64,000 nucleotides of DNA from Gaiella occulta (GTDB lineage: Bacteria > Actinomycetota > Thermoleophilia > Gaiellales > Gaiellaceae): contig NZ_QQZY01000006.1 of the NCBI RefSeq assembly GCF_003351045.1, forward strand, positions 62,001 through 126,000, given 5' to 3'. Positions 25,242-35,102 of the stretch are shown in pieces. A program made the translations under genes and the position numbers. How positions within the stretch are numbered: position 1 is the stretch's first letter; every line of letters begins with the position of its first letter. The notes below the pieces were generated by a model that was given only the letters and a program-made list of their open reading frames with translations, ran no database searches and was not told the origin of the DNA.

Positions 25242-25259
25242 TGTAAGGTGTTCCTTACA
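25242..25259. promoter_or_regulatory. DtxR-type iron operator between FTR1 and dtxR
   Basis: TGTAAGGTGTTCCTTACA is a perfect 7-4-7 palindrome. It overlaps the -35 region of the dtxR promoter and lies just downstream of the FTR1 transcription start predicted on the other strand, so one bound site could regulate both genes. Confidence 0.85.
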
Positions 25260-25278
25260 CGGACGCTCGGACTATAGT
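25250..25278. promoter_or_regulatory. Bidirectional promoter with a palindromic -10
   Basis: ACTATAGT at 25271-25278 is its own reverse complement, so each strand carries a TATAGT -10. On the plus strand TTCCTT (25251-25256) at a 16-base spacing could serve as a weak -35 inside the operator. On the minus strand transcription would begin near 25264 and run into the operator. Confidence 0.55.
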
Positions 25279-25313
25279 GACATCCGGTCGGGGACGTCAA
25301 CCGGGAGGCGATC

Positions 25314-26003
25314 GTGGCGCACGGGCAGGGACATTCGATCGACGAGTACCTGGAGACGATCTACTTCCTCGCCTTCCCGATCGGCGAGTACCGCCCGGCC
25401 ACCGGCTCGAGCGCGATCGCGTCGCGCGTGGCCGAGATGCTGGGCGTCTCGCGCGCATCGGCCGGCGAGATGCTGAAGCGCCTCGAGGCCGAGGGGCTCG
25501 TCGAGCGCGGCGAGCAGAAGGAGGCGATCCTCACGCCCGCCGGCATCGAGCGCGCCGAGCGCGTCGTGCGCAAGCACCGGCTGATCGAGCGCTTCCTCAC
25601 CGACTTCATGGGGTACACGCCGTACGAGTCGCACGAGAAGGCCGACGAGATGGGCGACACGTTCAGCGACGAGATGATCGAGCGCATCAACGAGCGTCTC
25701 GGCTTCCCCGACCGCTGCCCGCACGGCTGGCCGGTCGAGACCGACGTCGAGCAGGCCGAGAACGCCGGGCTCGTCTCGCTCGCCGAGCTCGAGCCCGGTC
25801 GGGAGGCAGAGATCGTCCGGCTCGCCGAGCACGACGGCGACCTGCTGCACTGGTTCTACGACGAGGGCTTCGTGCCCGGCTCGACCGTCGAGGTGCGCGA
25901 GGCGCAGCCGGCCGCGGGACAGTTCAAGATCGTCCTCGCGGGGGACGAGCGCGGCATCGCCCAGAAGGCGGCCCAGGGCATGTACGTGCGACCGGCCGCG
26001 TAG
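25314..26003 (+). CDS. DtxR/IdeR-family metal-dependent transcriptional repressor
   Basis: A 229-residue regulator. An N-terminal winged helix (SIDEYLETIYFLAF, then IASRVAEMLGVSRASAGEMLKRL) is followed by the metal-binding and dimerisation domain (RKHRLIERFLTDFMGY, HEKADEMGDTFSDEM, HGWPVE) and a C-terminal FeoA/SH3-like domain (LAEHDGDLLHWFYDEGF onward). The layout is that of Fe- or Mn-dependent DtxR proteins. GTG 25314 has a GGGAGG ribosome site. Placement within an iron-uptake cluster and the operator in its own promoter suggest an iron-responsive, autoregulated repressor. Mn sensing cannot be excluded. Confidence 0.92.
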   Translation: MAHGQGHSIDEYLETIYFLAFPIGEYRPATGSSAIASRVAEMLGVSRASAGEMLKRLEAEGLVERGEQKEAILTPAGIERAERVVRKHRLIERFLTDFMGYTPYESHEKADEMGDTFSDEMIERINERLGFPDRCPHGWPVETDVEQAENAGLVSLAELEPGREAEIVRLAEHDGDLLHWFYDEGFVPGSTVEVREAQPAAGQFKIVLAGDERGIAQKAAQGMYVRPAA

Positions 26004-26026
26004 CCGCGCGCCGGCCCCGACGCGCC

Positions 26027-26905
26027 TCAGCGCGCGACGACGAGGGCCGCACGGCGGATCGCCGTGGCGCCGTTGGCGTCGCGTGCGCGAAGAACGACGG
26101 TCACGCTACCCGCCCGCCTCGGCGTACCGGCGATGCGCCCGTCGGGCCGAAGCCGCAACCCCGTCGGCAGCGTGCCCGACACGACCGCCCACCGGTATGG
26201 AGGGGCGCCTCCGTCCGCGGAGAGGCGCGTCTCGTACTTGCGCCCGAGGCGCGCCACGGAGAGGCCGCTCGCGGGGAGCACGATCGACGGCGGATCCTCC
26301 TGCGGCACGAGCGCCGCGCGCAGTAGCGTGGCGAGCGCAACGCCCCCGGCGCGGGTGAGGTGGAGCCCGTCGTTCTGGAACCAGCCGGGGTACGCGCGCG
26401 CGTACTCGTTCCAGTCGACGATCGTCAGCTCCGGATGTGCGGCTGCGGCCGCCCAGAGGTCGGCGTTCATCGTGAGATACGGCCGGCGCGCGGCCCTCAG
26501 GGTCGCCCAGAGGATGCGCTCGACGCCCGCCCCGAGCAGCCCCCGGACCGAGGCCTCCACGCTCGAGGCGAAGGTTCGCTGGAAGTCGTTGTAGCCCACG
26601 ACCATGATCACGGTGGGCCCGACGCGAGGGCCGAGCGACGCCACGAGGTCGACGACCGTCGAGGCCTGGCTGCCCTCGTACGGGCAGCTCTCGCCCGTGA
26701 GCCGCCGGCACACCGCGACCTGCATCTGGAGATCGACCCCCTGCCCGAGGATCGCGAGCGCCTTCTCGTTCCACAGCACTCCGGTCGCCACCGAGTCGCC
26801 AATCACGGTCACGCGCGCAGGGGGAACCGCGGCCGAGCTCGAGGCCGGCAGGGCGACGGCTGCAAAAGCCACGATCGCGAGCGCGGTTCGGAGTGCTCGA
26901 CGCAC
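26027..26905 (-). CDS. Secreted SGNH-family hydrolase with a C-terminal Ig-like domain
   Basis: A 292-residue exported esterase-like enzyme. The signal peptide (RRALRTALAIVAFAAVALPASSSA) is followed by block I VTVIGDSVATG with the catalytic Ser, block III VVGYNDFQRTF with Asn, and block V NDGLHLTRAG with Asp and His. The last 90 residues (LPASGLSVARLGRKYETRLSA, APPYRWAVVSGTLPTGLRL) match putative-Ig repeats common in secreted proteins. GTG 26905 is the best start for the signal peptide. The substrate, perhaps an acylated polysaccharide or lipid, is unknown. It converges with dtxR. Confidence 0.85.
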   Translation of the reverse strand: MRRALRTALAIVAFAAVALPASSSAAVPPARVTVIGDSVATGVLWNEKALAILGQGVDLQMQVAVCRRLTGESCPYEGSQASTVVDLVASLGPRVGPTVIMVVGYNDFQRTFASSVEASVRGLLGAGVERILWATLRAARRPYLTMNADLWAAAAAHPELTIVDWNEYARAYPGWFQNDGLHLTRAGGVALATLLRAALVPQEDPPSIVLPASGLSVARLGRKYETRLSADGGAPPYRWAVVSGTLPTGLRLRPDGRIAGTPRRAGSVTVVLRARDANGATAIRRAALVVAR

Positions 26906-27041
26906 CTTCGCCCCATGGTGCCCGATCGGGGGCCCCGATCGCAACGCCCCCACCCCCACTCAACGGAACGGCGATCGACGCCCCTGCCTCGCCCGGGCGA
27001 CCAGGCGAGGTGGGGTCGCCACGCGAGGGCGGCGCGCGAGC

Positions 27042-27239
27042 TCAGAACATCGCGCCGGCGCGGCCGGCGGGAACGATGGCAGCACCGCGGCGGTCGCCGA
27101 ACCCGTGACTCGGCCCCATGTCGCGGCCGAATCCTGGCCCGAAGCCCTCGGGCCGCGTACCGTTGACGAGATCGGCGACGCGCTGCTTCAGGTCGGCCTT
27201 CGACCTCGTCGCCTGCTCCTTCGTCAGCCCACCGGCGGC
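27042..27239 (-). pseudogene. C-terminal scrap of a secreted Gly-rich protein
   Basis: The frame ending at 27042 reads GLTKEQATRSKADLKQRVAD, then NGTRPEGFGPGFGRDMG and a short tail. This is like the ends of actinobacterial secreted proteins that have LTQEQADxI helices followed by a glycine-rich tail. No N-terminal part or export signal is present upstream. Similarity breaks off where a histidine-kinase scrap begins on the other strand, so this appears to be a deletion remnant. Confidence 0.45.
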
Positions 27240-27269
27240 GACGCCCGCGTCGCCGGCCTCGACGCCGGC

Positions 27270-27515
27270 GCCGAAGCGGAGGACGTGCGGTTCGACCTCG
27301 TCGCGGCGGACGCGATCGAGCGCACGAGGCGGAACTTCCCGGGCGTGTCCTTCGACGTTCGCCTGGAGGAGTCGGTCGTGCGCCAGGTGGCGGACGCCCA
27401 CGGTGGCACCGTCCGCGCCGAGGTAGCCGGCGTCGGCGGCACCCAGATGCGGCTGACCCTCCCGGCCGGGACGCCGGCGCCCGAGGTCACGGAGCCACCG
27501 CTCGCCACGGCGTAG
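27270..27515 (+). pseudogene. Internally deleted C-terminal scrap of a histidine kinase
   Basis: The plus-strand frame reads DLVAADAIERTRRNFPGVSF, the segment preceding the N box of many actinobacterial sensor kinases, and then jumps from LEESVVRQ directly to VADAHGGTVRAEVAGVGG and LTLPAG, the very end of the ATPase domain. The N, G1 and F boxes between them (around 80 residues) are absent. No start codon or upstream domains exist. It is not functional as a kinase. Confidence 0.5.
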
Positions 27516-27710
27516 CCGCCCGCCTCCACCTCTCCGCCGCTCCAAAGCTCATGGCCGTTCTCCGGCGCGGAGGAGGCGTCGAGCGCGCAGCGCCCGAGCG
27601 AGCACGGTTGCGCGCGATGACGCGACCGCCGGGCGCACCCATCGCCTCACGCGGTTGCACGACGGGAGCGTGATCGTCGGCGAGGCGGGCGAGGGCGACC
27701 CGGCGAGGGC

Positions 27711-28955
<1,245 letters not shown>

Positions 28956-28987
28956 CGAGGCCACAGCCTACCTGGTGGACGGACGGG

Positions 28988-29944
28988 TCACTCCGCGGTT
29001 GGCTCCCGCCGCATCAGGCTCGCCACGAGGTCGGTCAGCGGCAGGCCGCCGAGCACCGCGCACACGCCCTCCGTGATCGGCATCTCGACCTCGAGGCGGT
29101 GCGCGAGATCGCGCAGCAGCGGAGCCGTCGTCAGGCCCTCCACGACCGTGCCGATCTGCGCGGCCGCCTGCGCCGGCGCCGTCCCCTGCGCGATCAGCTC
29201 CCCGGCGCGCCGGTTGCGCCCCGACGCCGACCAGCAGGTGACGACGAGGTCGCCCATGCCGGCGAGGCCGGCGAAGGTCTCCGGCCTGCCGCCGGCGACC
29301 TCTGCGAGCCTGCCCATCTCGGCAAGCCCACGGGTGACGAGCGCCGCCTTCGCGTTGTCGCCGAGCCCGAGCCCGTCGGCGGCGCCGGCTGCGAGCGCGA
29401 TCACGTTCTTGGCGGCGGCACACAGCTCGACGCCGACGACGTCGTCGTTGACGTAGACGCGGAACCCCGGCGAGGTGATCGCGCGCTGCAGCTCGAGCGC
29501 GAGCGCCGCGTCGTCGCAGGCGACGACCGCCGCGGCGGGCAGCCCGCGCCCGATCTCGTCGGCGATGTTCGGGCCCGACAGCACCGCCGCCGGTCGCCCG
29601 CGCACGAGCGTCGAGAGGCGGACGCCCGTGGCCGGATCGAGGCCCTTCGTGAGGCTCAGCAGCGGCGCCGTCCCCGGCAGCCCCGCCACGACGGACGCGA
29701 AGGCGGCGCTCGGCACGGCGACGACGACGAGGCTCGCCTCGGCGATCGGGGCCGACTCGATCGTCGCCGCGCGGATGCCGCTCAGGTCGACGCCGCGCAG
29801 ATAGCGGGGGTTACGGCCGCTCTCGGCGATCGCGGCCGCCTGCGCCGCGTCCCTGCAGGCGAGCGTCACCTCGTGCCCGCGCTCGCGCAGCAGGGCGGCG
29901 AACGCCGTTCCCCACGAGCCCCCGCCGACGACGACGGCGCGCAC
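28988..29944 (-). CDS. gpsA: NAD(P)H-dependent glycerol-3-phosphate dehydrogenase
   Basis: GpsA reduces dihydroxyacetone phosphate to glycerol 3-phosphate for phospholipids. The 318-residue frame begins RAVVVGGGSWGTAFAALL with the Rossmann GxGxxG-type loop, has LSLTKGLDP and LSGPNIADEIGRGLPAA, the catalytic region AAAKNVIALAAGAADGLGLGDNAKAALVTRG with Lys, and the end domain. GTG 29944 is three bases before the der stop. It is in the same block as plsC, the next lipid enzyme. Confidence 0.96.
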   Translation of the reverse strand: MRAVVVGGGSWGTAFAALLRERGHEVTLACRDAAQAAAIAESGRNPRYLRGVDLSGIRAATIESAPIAEASLVVVAVPSAAFASVVAGLPGTAPLLSLTKGLDPATGVRLSTLVRGRPAAVLSGPNIADEIGRGLPAAAVVACDDAALALELQRAITSPGFRVYVNDDVVGVELCAAAKNVIALAAGAADGLGLGDNAKAALVTRGLAEMGRLAEVAGGRPETFAGLAGMGDLVVTCWSASGRNRRAGELIAQGTAPAQAAAQIGTVVEGLTTAPLLRDLAHRLEVEMPITEGVCAVLGGLPLTDLVASLMRREPTAE

Positions 29945-29948
29945 CGCG

Positions 29949-31286
29949 CTACTCGCTCTTGACGAAGTCGATCGACACGGGAACACCCTCGAGCGAGAAG
30001 CACTTGCGCAGCTCGTTCTCCACCCAGTAGCCGTAGTCGCGGGTGACGAGCCCCGGGTCGTTGACGAAGATGCGAATGCGCGGCGGCCGTGTGCTCACCT
30101 GCGTCCCGTACATCAGCTTGAGCCGCCGGCCGCGCTCGCCCTGCGGGCCCGGGCGGGCCTCCCTCAGCTCGCCGAGCGCCCGGTTCAGCTCGCCGGTGGT
30201 GATGCGCCCGCTGTGCTTCGCGAACAGCTCCTCGACCTTGTCGAGCACGCGGTTGACGCCGCGGCCGGTCTTCGCGGAGACGGCGATCACCGGCGGGCGC
30301 TGGCGCAGGCGGCGTGCGAGGTGCCCCTCCGCCTCGACGATGTCGAGCTCGCTCACGTCCCACTTCGACAGCAGGGCGAGGGTCGAGCAGCCCGCCTTGC
30401 GGGCCACGTCGGCGACCGCCAGGTCCTGCTCGACGATCCCCTCCGACGAGTCGAACAGCACGAGCGCGACGTCCGCCCGCCCGGCCGCCTCGAGCGCGCG
30501 CAGCTCCGAGTAGTACTCGATCCCCTGCCGCTGCTTGCGCTTGCGGCGCAGACCGGCCGTGTCGACGAGCACGAAGGTGGTGTCGCCGCGCTTCAGCACC
30601 GTGTCGATCGCGTCGCGGGTCGTGCCCGGGACATCGGAGACGATGACGCGCTCGCGGCCGACGAGGCGGTTGAGCAGGGACGACTTGCCCACGTTGGGCC
30701 GGCCGAGGATGGCGACGCGGATCGCCTCCTGCCCGATCGCGACCTCGCCCGTGCCCGGCAGCCGCGCGACGATCTCGTCGAGCAGATCGCCGCTACCGTG
30801 GCCGTGCAGGCCCGACAGCGGCCACGGCTCGCCCAGGCCGAGCCGGTGGAAGACGGCGGCGTCGGTGTCGCGCCGGGGATCGTCGATCTTGTTGGCGAGG
30901 ACGATCGTGGGGCGCTTGGCCGCGCGCAGGATCGCCGCCAGCTCCTCGTCGCCGGGCGTGATGCCGGCCCGCGCGTCGACGACGAACAGCACGAGATCGG
31001 CCTCCTCGATCGCGGCGCGCGCCTGCTCGGCGATCTTCGACCCGAACGGCCCGCCGTCCGCCGCGTCGACGCCGCCGGTGTCCACGAGCCGGAACCACGT
31101 CCCCGTCCACTCGCACAGGAGCTCCTTGCGGTCGCGCGTCACACCGGGCGTCTCGTGGACGACGGCGGCGCGGCTCTGCGTGAGGCGGTTGATCAGGGTC
31201 GACTTGCCCACGTTCGGGAACCCGACGATCGCGACGGTGCCGGCGATCGCGCGGGACTCCTCGGGCTCCGCGTCGCGCCTGCTCAT
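29949..31286 (-). CDS. der: Ribosome assembly GTPase Der (EngA)
   Basis: Der has two tandem GTPase domains and a KH-like domain and is needed for 50S maturation. Domain 1: IVGFPNVGKSTLINRL, DTGGV, and G4 as ANKID. Domain 2: ILGRPNVGKSSLLNRL, PGTTRDAID, DTAGLRRK, and G4 as SKWD rather than the usual NKWD. The KH-like end is KLMYGTQVSTRPPRIRIFVN. The 445-residue length is typical. ATG overlaps the plsC stop (ATGA). Confidence 0.96.
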   Translation of the reverse strand: MSRRDAEPEESRAIAGTVAIVGFPNVGKSTLINRLTQSRAAVVHETPGVTRDRKELLCEWTGTWFRLVDTGGVDAADGGPFGSKIAEQARAAIEEADLVLFVVDARAGITPGDEELAAILRAAKRPTIVLANKIDDPRRDTDAAVFHRLGLGEPWPLSGLHGHGSGDLLDEIVARLPGTGEVAIGQEAIRVAILGRPNVGKSSLLNRLVGRERVIVSDVPGTTRDAIDTVLKRGDTTFVLVDTAGLRRKRKQRQGIEYYSELRALEAAGRADVALVLFDSSEGIVEQDLAVADVARKAGCSTLALLSKWDVSELDIVEAEGHLARRLRQRPPVIAVSAKTGRGVNRVLDKVEELFAKHSGRITTGELNRALGELREARPGPQGERGRRLKLMYGTQVSTRPPRIRIFVNDPGLVTRDYGYWVENELRKCFSLEGVPVSIDFVKSE

Positions 31287-31930
31287 CGCGGCGGCACGCC
31301 GTCCGGGCGTCCGAGCGCGTGCATCTCGACGAGGAAGTCGAACAGCGCGCGGATCTTCGCCTGCAGCAGCGCGGACGCCTCCTTGTAGCCCTTGCCGCCC
31401 CTGGGCAGGCCTTCGAACGAGAACGCCTCGCCCCAGGCGATGGAGACGGGATGGAAGTTGCCGGGTCGCCAGGTCTGCGAGCCGTGCACCGCGACGGGGA
31501 TCACGGGCACGTCCTCCTGCAGCGCCACCATCGCCGCTCCCGGCTGCAGCTCACCGGGCACGCCGGAGCGCTGCCGCGTGCCCTCGGCGAACAGGCCGAG
31601 CGCGAGCCCGTCGCGGACGACCTGCCGCATCGTGCGCACCGCTTCCCGGTCGGACTCGCCGCGACGGACGGGGAAGCAGCCGAACGCCCGGATCATGGTG
31701 CCGAGCCCGGGCGCGCGGTGCGCCTCGATCTTGGCCATGTAGTAGATCGTGCGCGGGCACGCCGCGCCGAGCGCCGCCGGATCGATCCAGTGGAAGTGGT
31801 TGCACGCGATCACGAGGCCACCCTCCAGCGGGACGCGCTCCTTGCCGTACACCTTCAGGCGCGCGCCCACCCTGACGGCGCCGCCGATCGTCGGCCGCCC
31901 GATCGCCCAGACCTTGTCCGCGGCGGTCAC
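31283..31930 (-). CDS. plsC: 1-acyl-sn-glycerol-3-phosphate acyltransferase
   Basis: PlsC adds the second acyl chain to make phosphatidic acid at the membrane inner face. The 215-residue protein has acyltransferase block I CNHFHWIDPAAL (HxxxxD class as NHFHWID), block II GCFPVRRGESD, block III GLFAEGTRQRSG and block IV VPVIPVAVHG. GTG 31930 overlaps the cmk stop, and the end overlaps der. Confidence 0.92.
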   Translation of the reverse strand: MTAADKVWAIGRPTIGGAVRVGARLKVYGKERVPLEGGLVIACNHFHWIDPAALGAACPRTIYYMAKIEAHRAPGLGTMIRAFGCFPVRRGESDREAVRTMRQVVRDGLALGLFAEGTRQRSGVPGELQPGAAMVALQEDVPVIPVAVHGSQTWRPGNFHPVSIAWGEAFSFEGLPRGGKGYKEASALLQAKIRALFDFLVEMHALGRPDGVPPR

Positions 31931-32556
31931 CCGACCCGCTCCCGCACGAGCCCCTCGATGCGGGCGACGACCTCGTCGAGGGAGAGGTCGGTGGTGTCGA
32001 CCTCGACGGCGTCCTCGGCGCGGTGCGTGTTGGCGGCATCGCGCTCGTCCCGGCGGCGCAGCTCGTCGGCGAGCGTTGCCACCGTGAGGCCGTCGCGCTC
32101 CGCGTGGCGCCGCAGCGCGCGCACCCGCGGGTCGGCCACGAGCCACACCTTGAGATCGGCGTGCGGGACGACGACGACGCCGATGTCGCGGCCCTCGATG
32201 ACCGAGTCGCCCTGCTCGCCCAGCGCCCGCTGGCGCTCCCGCATCACCTCGCGCACCTCCGGGTGGCGGGCGACGACGGGTACGGCGGCGTCGATCTCGG
32301 CCTGGCGGATCTCGGCGGTGACGTCGCGCCCCGCGATCGCGACGGCATCGCCGGCGCCGAACTCGACCGGGCGCTCGCGCGCGAGCCGCGCGAGCGCGGT
32401 GGCATCGTCGAGAGCGGTGCCGGTCTGCAACGCGAGCCAGGTGAGCGCGCGGTACATCGCCCCTGTGTCCAGGTAGCGGAATCCGAGGCGCCGCGCCAGA
32501 GCGCGTGCGACGGAGCTCTTGCCGGCCCCGGCGGGGCCGTCGATGGCGACGATCAT
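31927..32556 (-). CDS. cmk: Cytidylate kinase
   Basis: Cmk phosphorylates CMP and dCMP. The 209-residue product begins MIVAIDGPAGAGKSSVARAL with the P-loop, then RYLDTGAMYRALTW, EIRQAEIDAAVPVVARHPEVRE, VIEGRDIGVVV, and the lid region RRDERDAANTHR. ATG overlaps the aroA stop (ATGA), a common pairing, and the end overlaps plsC. Confidence 0.96.
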   Translation of the reverse strand: MIVAIDGPAGAGKSSVARALARRLGFRYLDTGAMYRALTWLALQTGTALDDATALARLARERPVEFGAGDAVAIAGRDVTAEIRQAEIDAAVPVVARHPEVREVMRERQRALGEQGDSVIEGRDIGVVVVPHADLKVWLVADPRVRALRRHAERDGLTVATLADELRRRDERDAANTHRAEDAVEVDTTDLSLDEVVARIEGLVRERVG

Positions 32557-33830
32557 TCGGCGGCTTCCCTCCGCAGGGAGTCGAGGAGCTCGAAGAAGCC
32601 GGGGAAGCTTACTGCCACGCACTCCGCGTCCTCGATCTCGACGCCCCGCCGGGAGGCGAGCGCCGCGATCGCGCCGAGCATCGCGATGCGATGGTCGCCC
32701 CGGCTCGCGATGCGGCCGCCGTGGGGGCGCGCCGGCACGCCGCGGATGCGGAAGCCGTCGTCGACGGCGCGGACGTGCTGCCCGAGCGCGCGCAGCGCGT
32801 CGGCGGTCGCCTCGATGCGGTCGCTCTCCTTGGCGCGCAGCTCGCCGGCGCCGCGCAGCACGCTGTCGCCGTGCGCGCACGACGCGGCGAGCACGAACAG
32901 CGGCAGCTCGTCGATCGCCGACGGCACCTCCGCGCCCGTCACGGCCGTGGCGACGAGGTCGGCGGAGCGCACCTCGAGGTCGCCCGCGGGCTCTCCCGCG
33001 ATCTGCCGCCGGTTGTACACGGTCACGTTCGCGCCCATGCGCGCGAGGATGCCGAGCAGCCCGGTACGGCGCGGGTTGAGGTTGACGCCGTGGATGTGGA
33101 GCTCCGAGCCGGGAACGAGCGTCGCGGCGACGATGAACGGCGCCGCCGAGGAGAAGTCCCCGGGGATCTCGATCTCCCCCAGCGCGAGCCGCGCGGCGGG
33201 CCGGACGGAGACGCTCGTCTGCCGGCGCACGATCGTCGCCCCCGCCGCCGCCAGCATCAGCTCCGTGTGGTCACGCGTGGGCACGGGCTCGACCACGGTC
33301 GTCTCGCCGTCGGCGGAGAGGCCGGCGAGCAGGATCGCGGACTTCACCTGGGCGCTCGCGACCGGCAGCTCGTAGGTGACGGCGTGCAGGGGCCGGCCCT
33401 CGATCACGAGCGGAAGGTGCCCGTCCTCGCTCTCGACGGCGGCGCCCATCAGGCGAAGCGGCTCGGTCACGCGGCCCATCGGTCGGGCGCTCAGCGACGC
33501 GTCGCCCGTGAGCGTGAACCGCTGCCCCTCCTGGCCGGCGAGCATGCCGGCGAGCAGGCGCACGAGCGTGCCGGCGTTGCGGCAGTCGATCGGCTTCGCG
33601 GGCGCGCCGAGGCCACGGAGCCCCTTGCCGAACACGTGCAGCGTCTCGTCGTCGTACTCGTAGACGGTGATGCCGAGGGCGCGCACGGCCTCGATCGTGG
33701 CCTCGGTGTCGGCAGAGCGCCCGAAGCCCGTCACGCGCGTCTCACCGTCGCAGAGTGCTCCCAGGAGCACGGCGCGATGCGAGATCGACTTGTCGCCGGG
33801 CACCGCCATGTGCCCGACGATCCGGTGCAT
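32553..33830 (-). CDS. aroA: 3-phosphoshikimate 1-carboxyvinyltransferase (EPSP synthase)
   Basis: AroA adds phosphoenolpyruvate to shikimate 3-phosphate. The 425-residue protein has the N-terminal VPGDKSISHRAVLLGAL, CRNAGTLVRLLAGMLAGQ (the LxNxGT-type loop), GDASLSARPMGR, PVASAQVKSAILLAG, ELRAKESDR and GDHRIAMLGAIA. ATG 33830 has a GGGTGGAG ribosome site. GTG 33845 is an alternative. It overlaps cmk. About 170 bases with no clear feature separate it from tyrA. Confidence 0.96.
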   Translation of the reverse strand: MHRIVGHMAVPGDKSISHRAVLLGALCDGETRVTGFGRSADTEATIEAVRALGITVYEYDDETLHVFGKGLRGLGAPAKPIDCRNAGTLVRLLAGMLAGQEGQRFTLTGDASLSARPMGRVTEPLRLMGAAVESEDGHLPLVIEGRPLHAVTYELPVASAQVKSAILLAGLSADGETTVVEPVPTRDHTELMLAAAGATIVRRQTSVSVRPAARLALGEIEIPGDFSSAAPFIVAATLVPGSELHIHGVNLNPRRTGLLGILARMGANVTVYNRRQIAGEPAGDLEVRSADLVATAVTGAEVPSAIDELPLFVLAASCAHGDSVLRGAGELRAKESDRIEATADALRALGQHVRAVDDGFRIRGVPARPHGGRIASRGDHRIAMLGAIAALASRRGVEIEDAECVAVSFPGFFELLDSLRREAAE

Positions 33831-33999
33831 CGGCTCCACCCTCACGCCGCCCTCCGCCCCTCGCGCCGCCCGCACGCGCCGGGCCGCACGGCACGAGCCC
33901 GCAGCGGACGGTCACGAGCACCGGAGCCGTCTCCCTCCCGCAGACATCCCCACGAGGCGCCGGCGGGCATGCGGCGGCGAAGCGGGAGAGCGAGCCGCG

Positions 34000-35094
34000 T
34001 CACTCGTCGATCACCGGCGCCACGACGACGCCGTAGCCCTGGGCCTCGAGGAGGTTCGCCGCGCGCCCGGCCTCCCTCTCCCCGGCGACGAGGATCGTGA
34101 GCGTGCCGCCGCGGTCGGTCGAGAGGTGCTCCATCTCGAAGTCCTCGACGTTGATGCGCTCGGCGCCGAGCGCCTGGAAGATCCCCGCGAGCACGCCCGG
34201 CCGGTCGGGAAGGTGCACGCGCAGCCGCTGCAGCGCGCCCGGGTCGTCGTAGGCGGTGGCGAGCAGGCGCCGCCGGTTTCCCGCCGCCTCGGCGATCCAG
34301 CGTGCGAGGAAGCCCGCATCGCCCGCCGCAAGCGCCGCCTCGACCTGCTCCAGGCGGCGGCGCTGGTCGCCGAGCGCCGCGGCGAGCGCCTCGCGGTTGT
34401 CGAGGAAGATGTCGACCCAGATCCTCGGGTTCGCGCCGGCCACGCGCGTCATGTCGCGCAGCGAGCCGCCGGCCGCCTGCAGCGGGTCGTGGCCGTCGAT
34501 GCGCGAGGCGCCGGCCTGGTTCAGCAGCACGTTGGCGAGCACGTGGGGCAGATGGCTCGTCAGCGCGACGAGCCGGTCGTGGGCGTCGGGGTCGATGGCC
34601 ACCGGCCGCGCGCCGAGCGCCGTCACGAAGCCGTGCACTCTGCGCAGCAGCCCCGGCCCCGTGCCCGCGGCGGGTGTCAGGAACCACGTCGCTCCCTCGA
34701 ACAGCTCCGCGCTGGCGCGCTCCGGCCCGCGGGTCTCGGCGCCGCAGATCGGATGGCCGCCGATGAAGCGCCCGTCGCCGCCTGCGGCTGCGCACACGGC
34801 GCTCTTCGTCGAGCCGACGTCGGTGACGGCGCACCCCTGCGAGGCGGCGTCGAGCACGCCGCGCACGGTCGCCGGCAGCTCCGCCACCGGGGCGGCGACG
34901 ACGACGAGATCCGCGCCGGCGACCGCCTCCGCGAGCGTCCCCGCCGCCTCGACCGCACCGCGCTCGGCCGCGACGCGCAGCACGTCGCCGTCGGGATCCC
35001 AGCCGCTCACCCGGCCCGCGCCCGCGCGGCGCGCGGCGAGACCGGCGGACGCGCCGATCAGGCCCGTCCCCACGACGGCGACTCGCCCCAGCAC
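34000..35094 (-). CDS. tyrA: Prephenate dehydrogenase with ACT domain
   Basis: TyrA oxidises prephenate to 4-hydroxyphenylpyruvate for tyrosine. The 364-residue frame has the NAD loop RVAVVGTGLIGASAGLAARR, DVGSTKSAV, GGHPICGAETRGPERA and LTSHLPHVLANVLL, with a C-terminal ACT regulatory domain from about residue 285 (LRVHLPDRPGVLAGIFQALG) likely to sense tyrosine. GTG 35094 has an AGGAGGGG ribosome site. It is eight bases downstream of the DAHP synthase gene. Confidence 0.94.
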   Translation of the reverse strand: MLGRVAVVGTGLIGASAGLAARRAGAGRVSGWDPDGDVLRVAAERGAVEAAGTLAEAVAGADLVVVAAPVAELPATVRGVLDAASQGCAVTDVGSTKSAVCAAAGGDGRFIGGHPICGAETRGPERASAELFEGATWFLTPAAGTGPGLLRRVHGFVTALGARPVAIDPDAHDRLVALTSHLPHVLANVLLNQAGASRIDGHDPLQAAGGSLRDMTRVAGANPRIWVDIFLDNREALAAALGDQRRRLEQVEAALAAGDAGFLARWIAEAAGNRRRLLATAYDDPGALQRLRVHLPDRPGVLAGIFQALGAERINVEDFEMEHLSTDRGGTLTILVAGEREAGRAANLLEAQGYGVVVAPVIDE

Positions 35095-35102
35095 GGCCCC
35101 TC

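Noticed and set aside
28956-28987. SAM riboswitch before metK
   Set aside because: Only 32 bases separate metK from gpsA, too few for any SAM aptamer.
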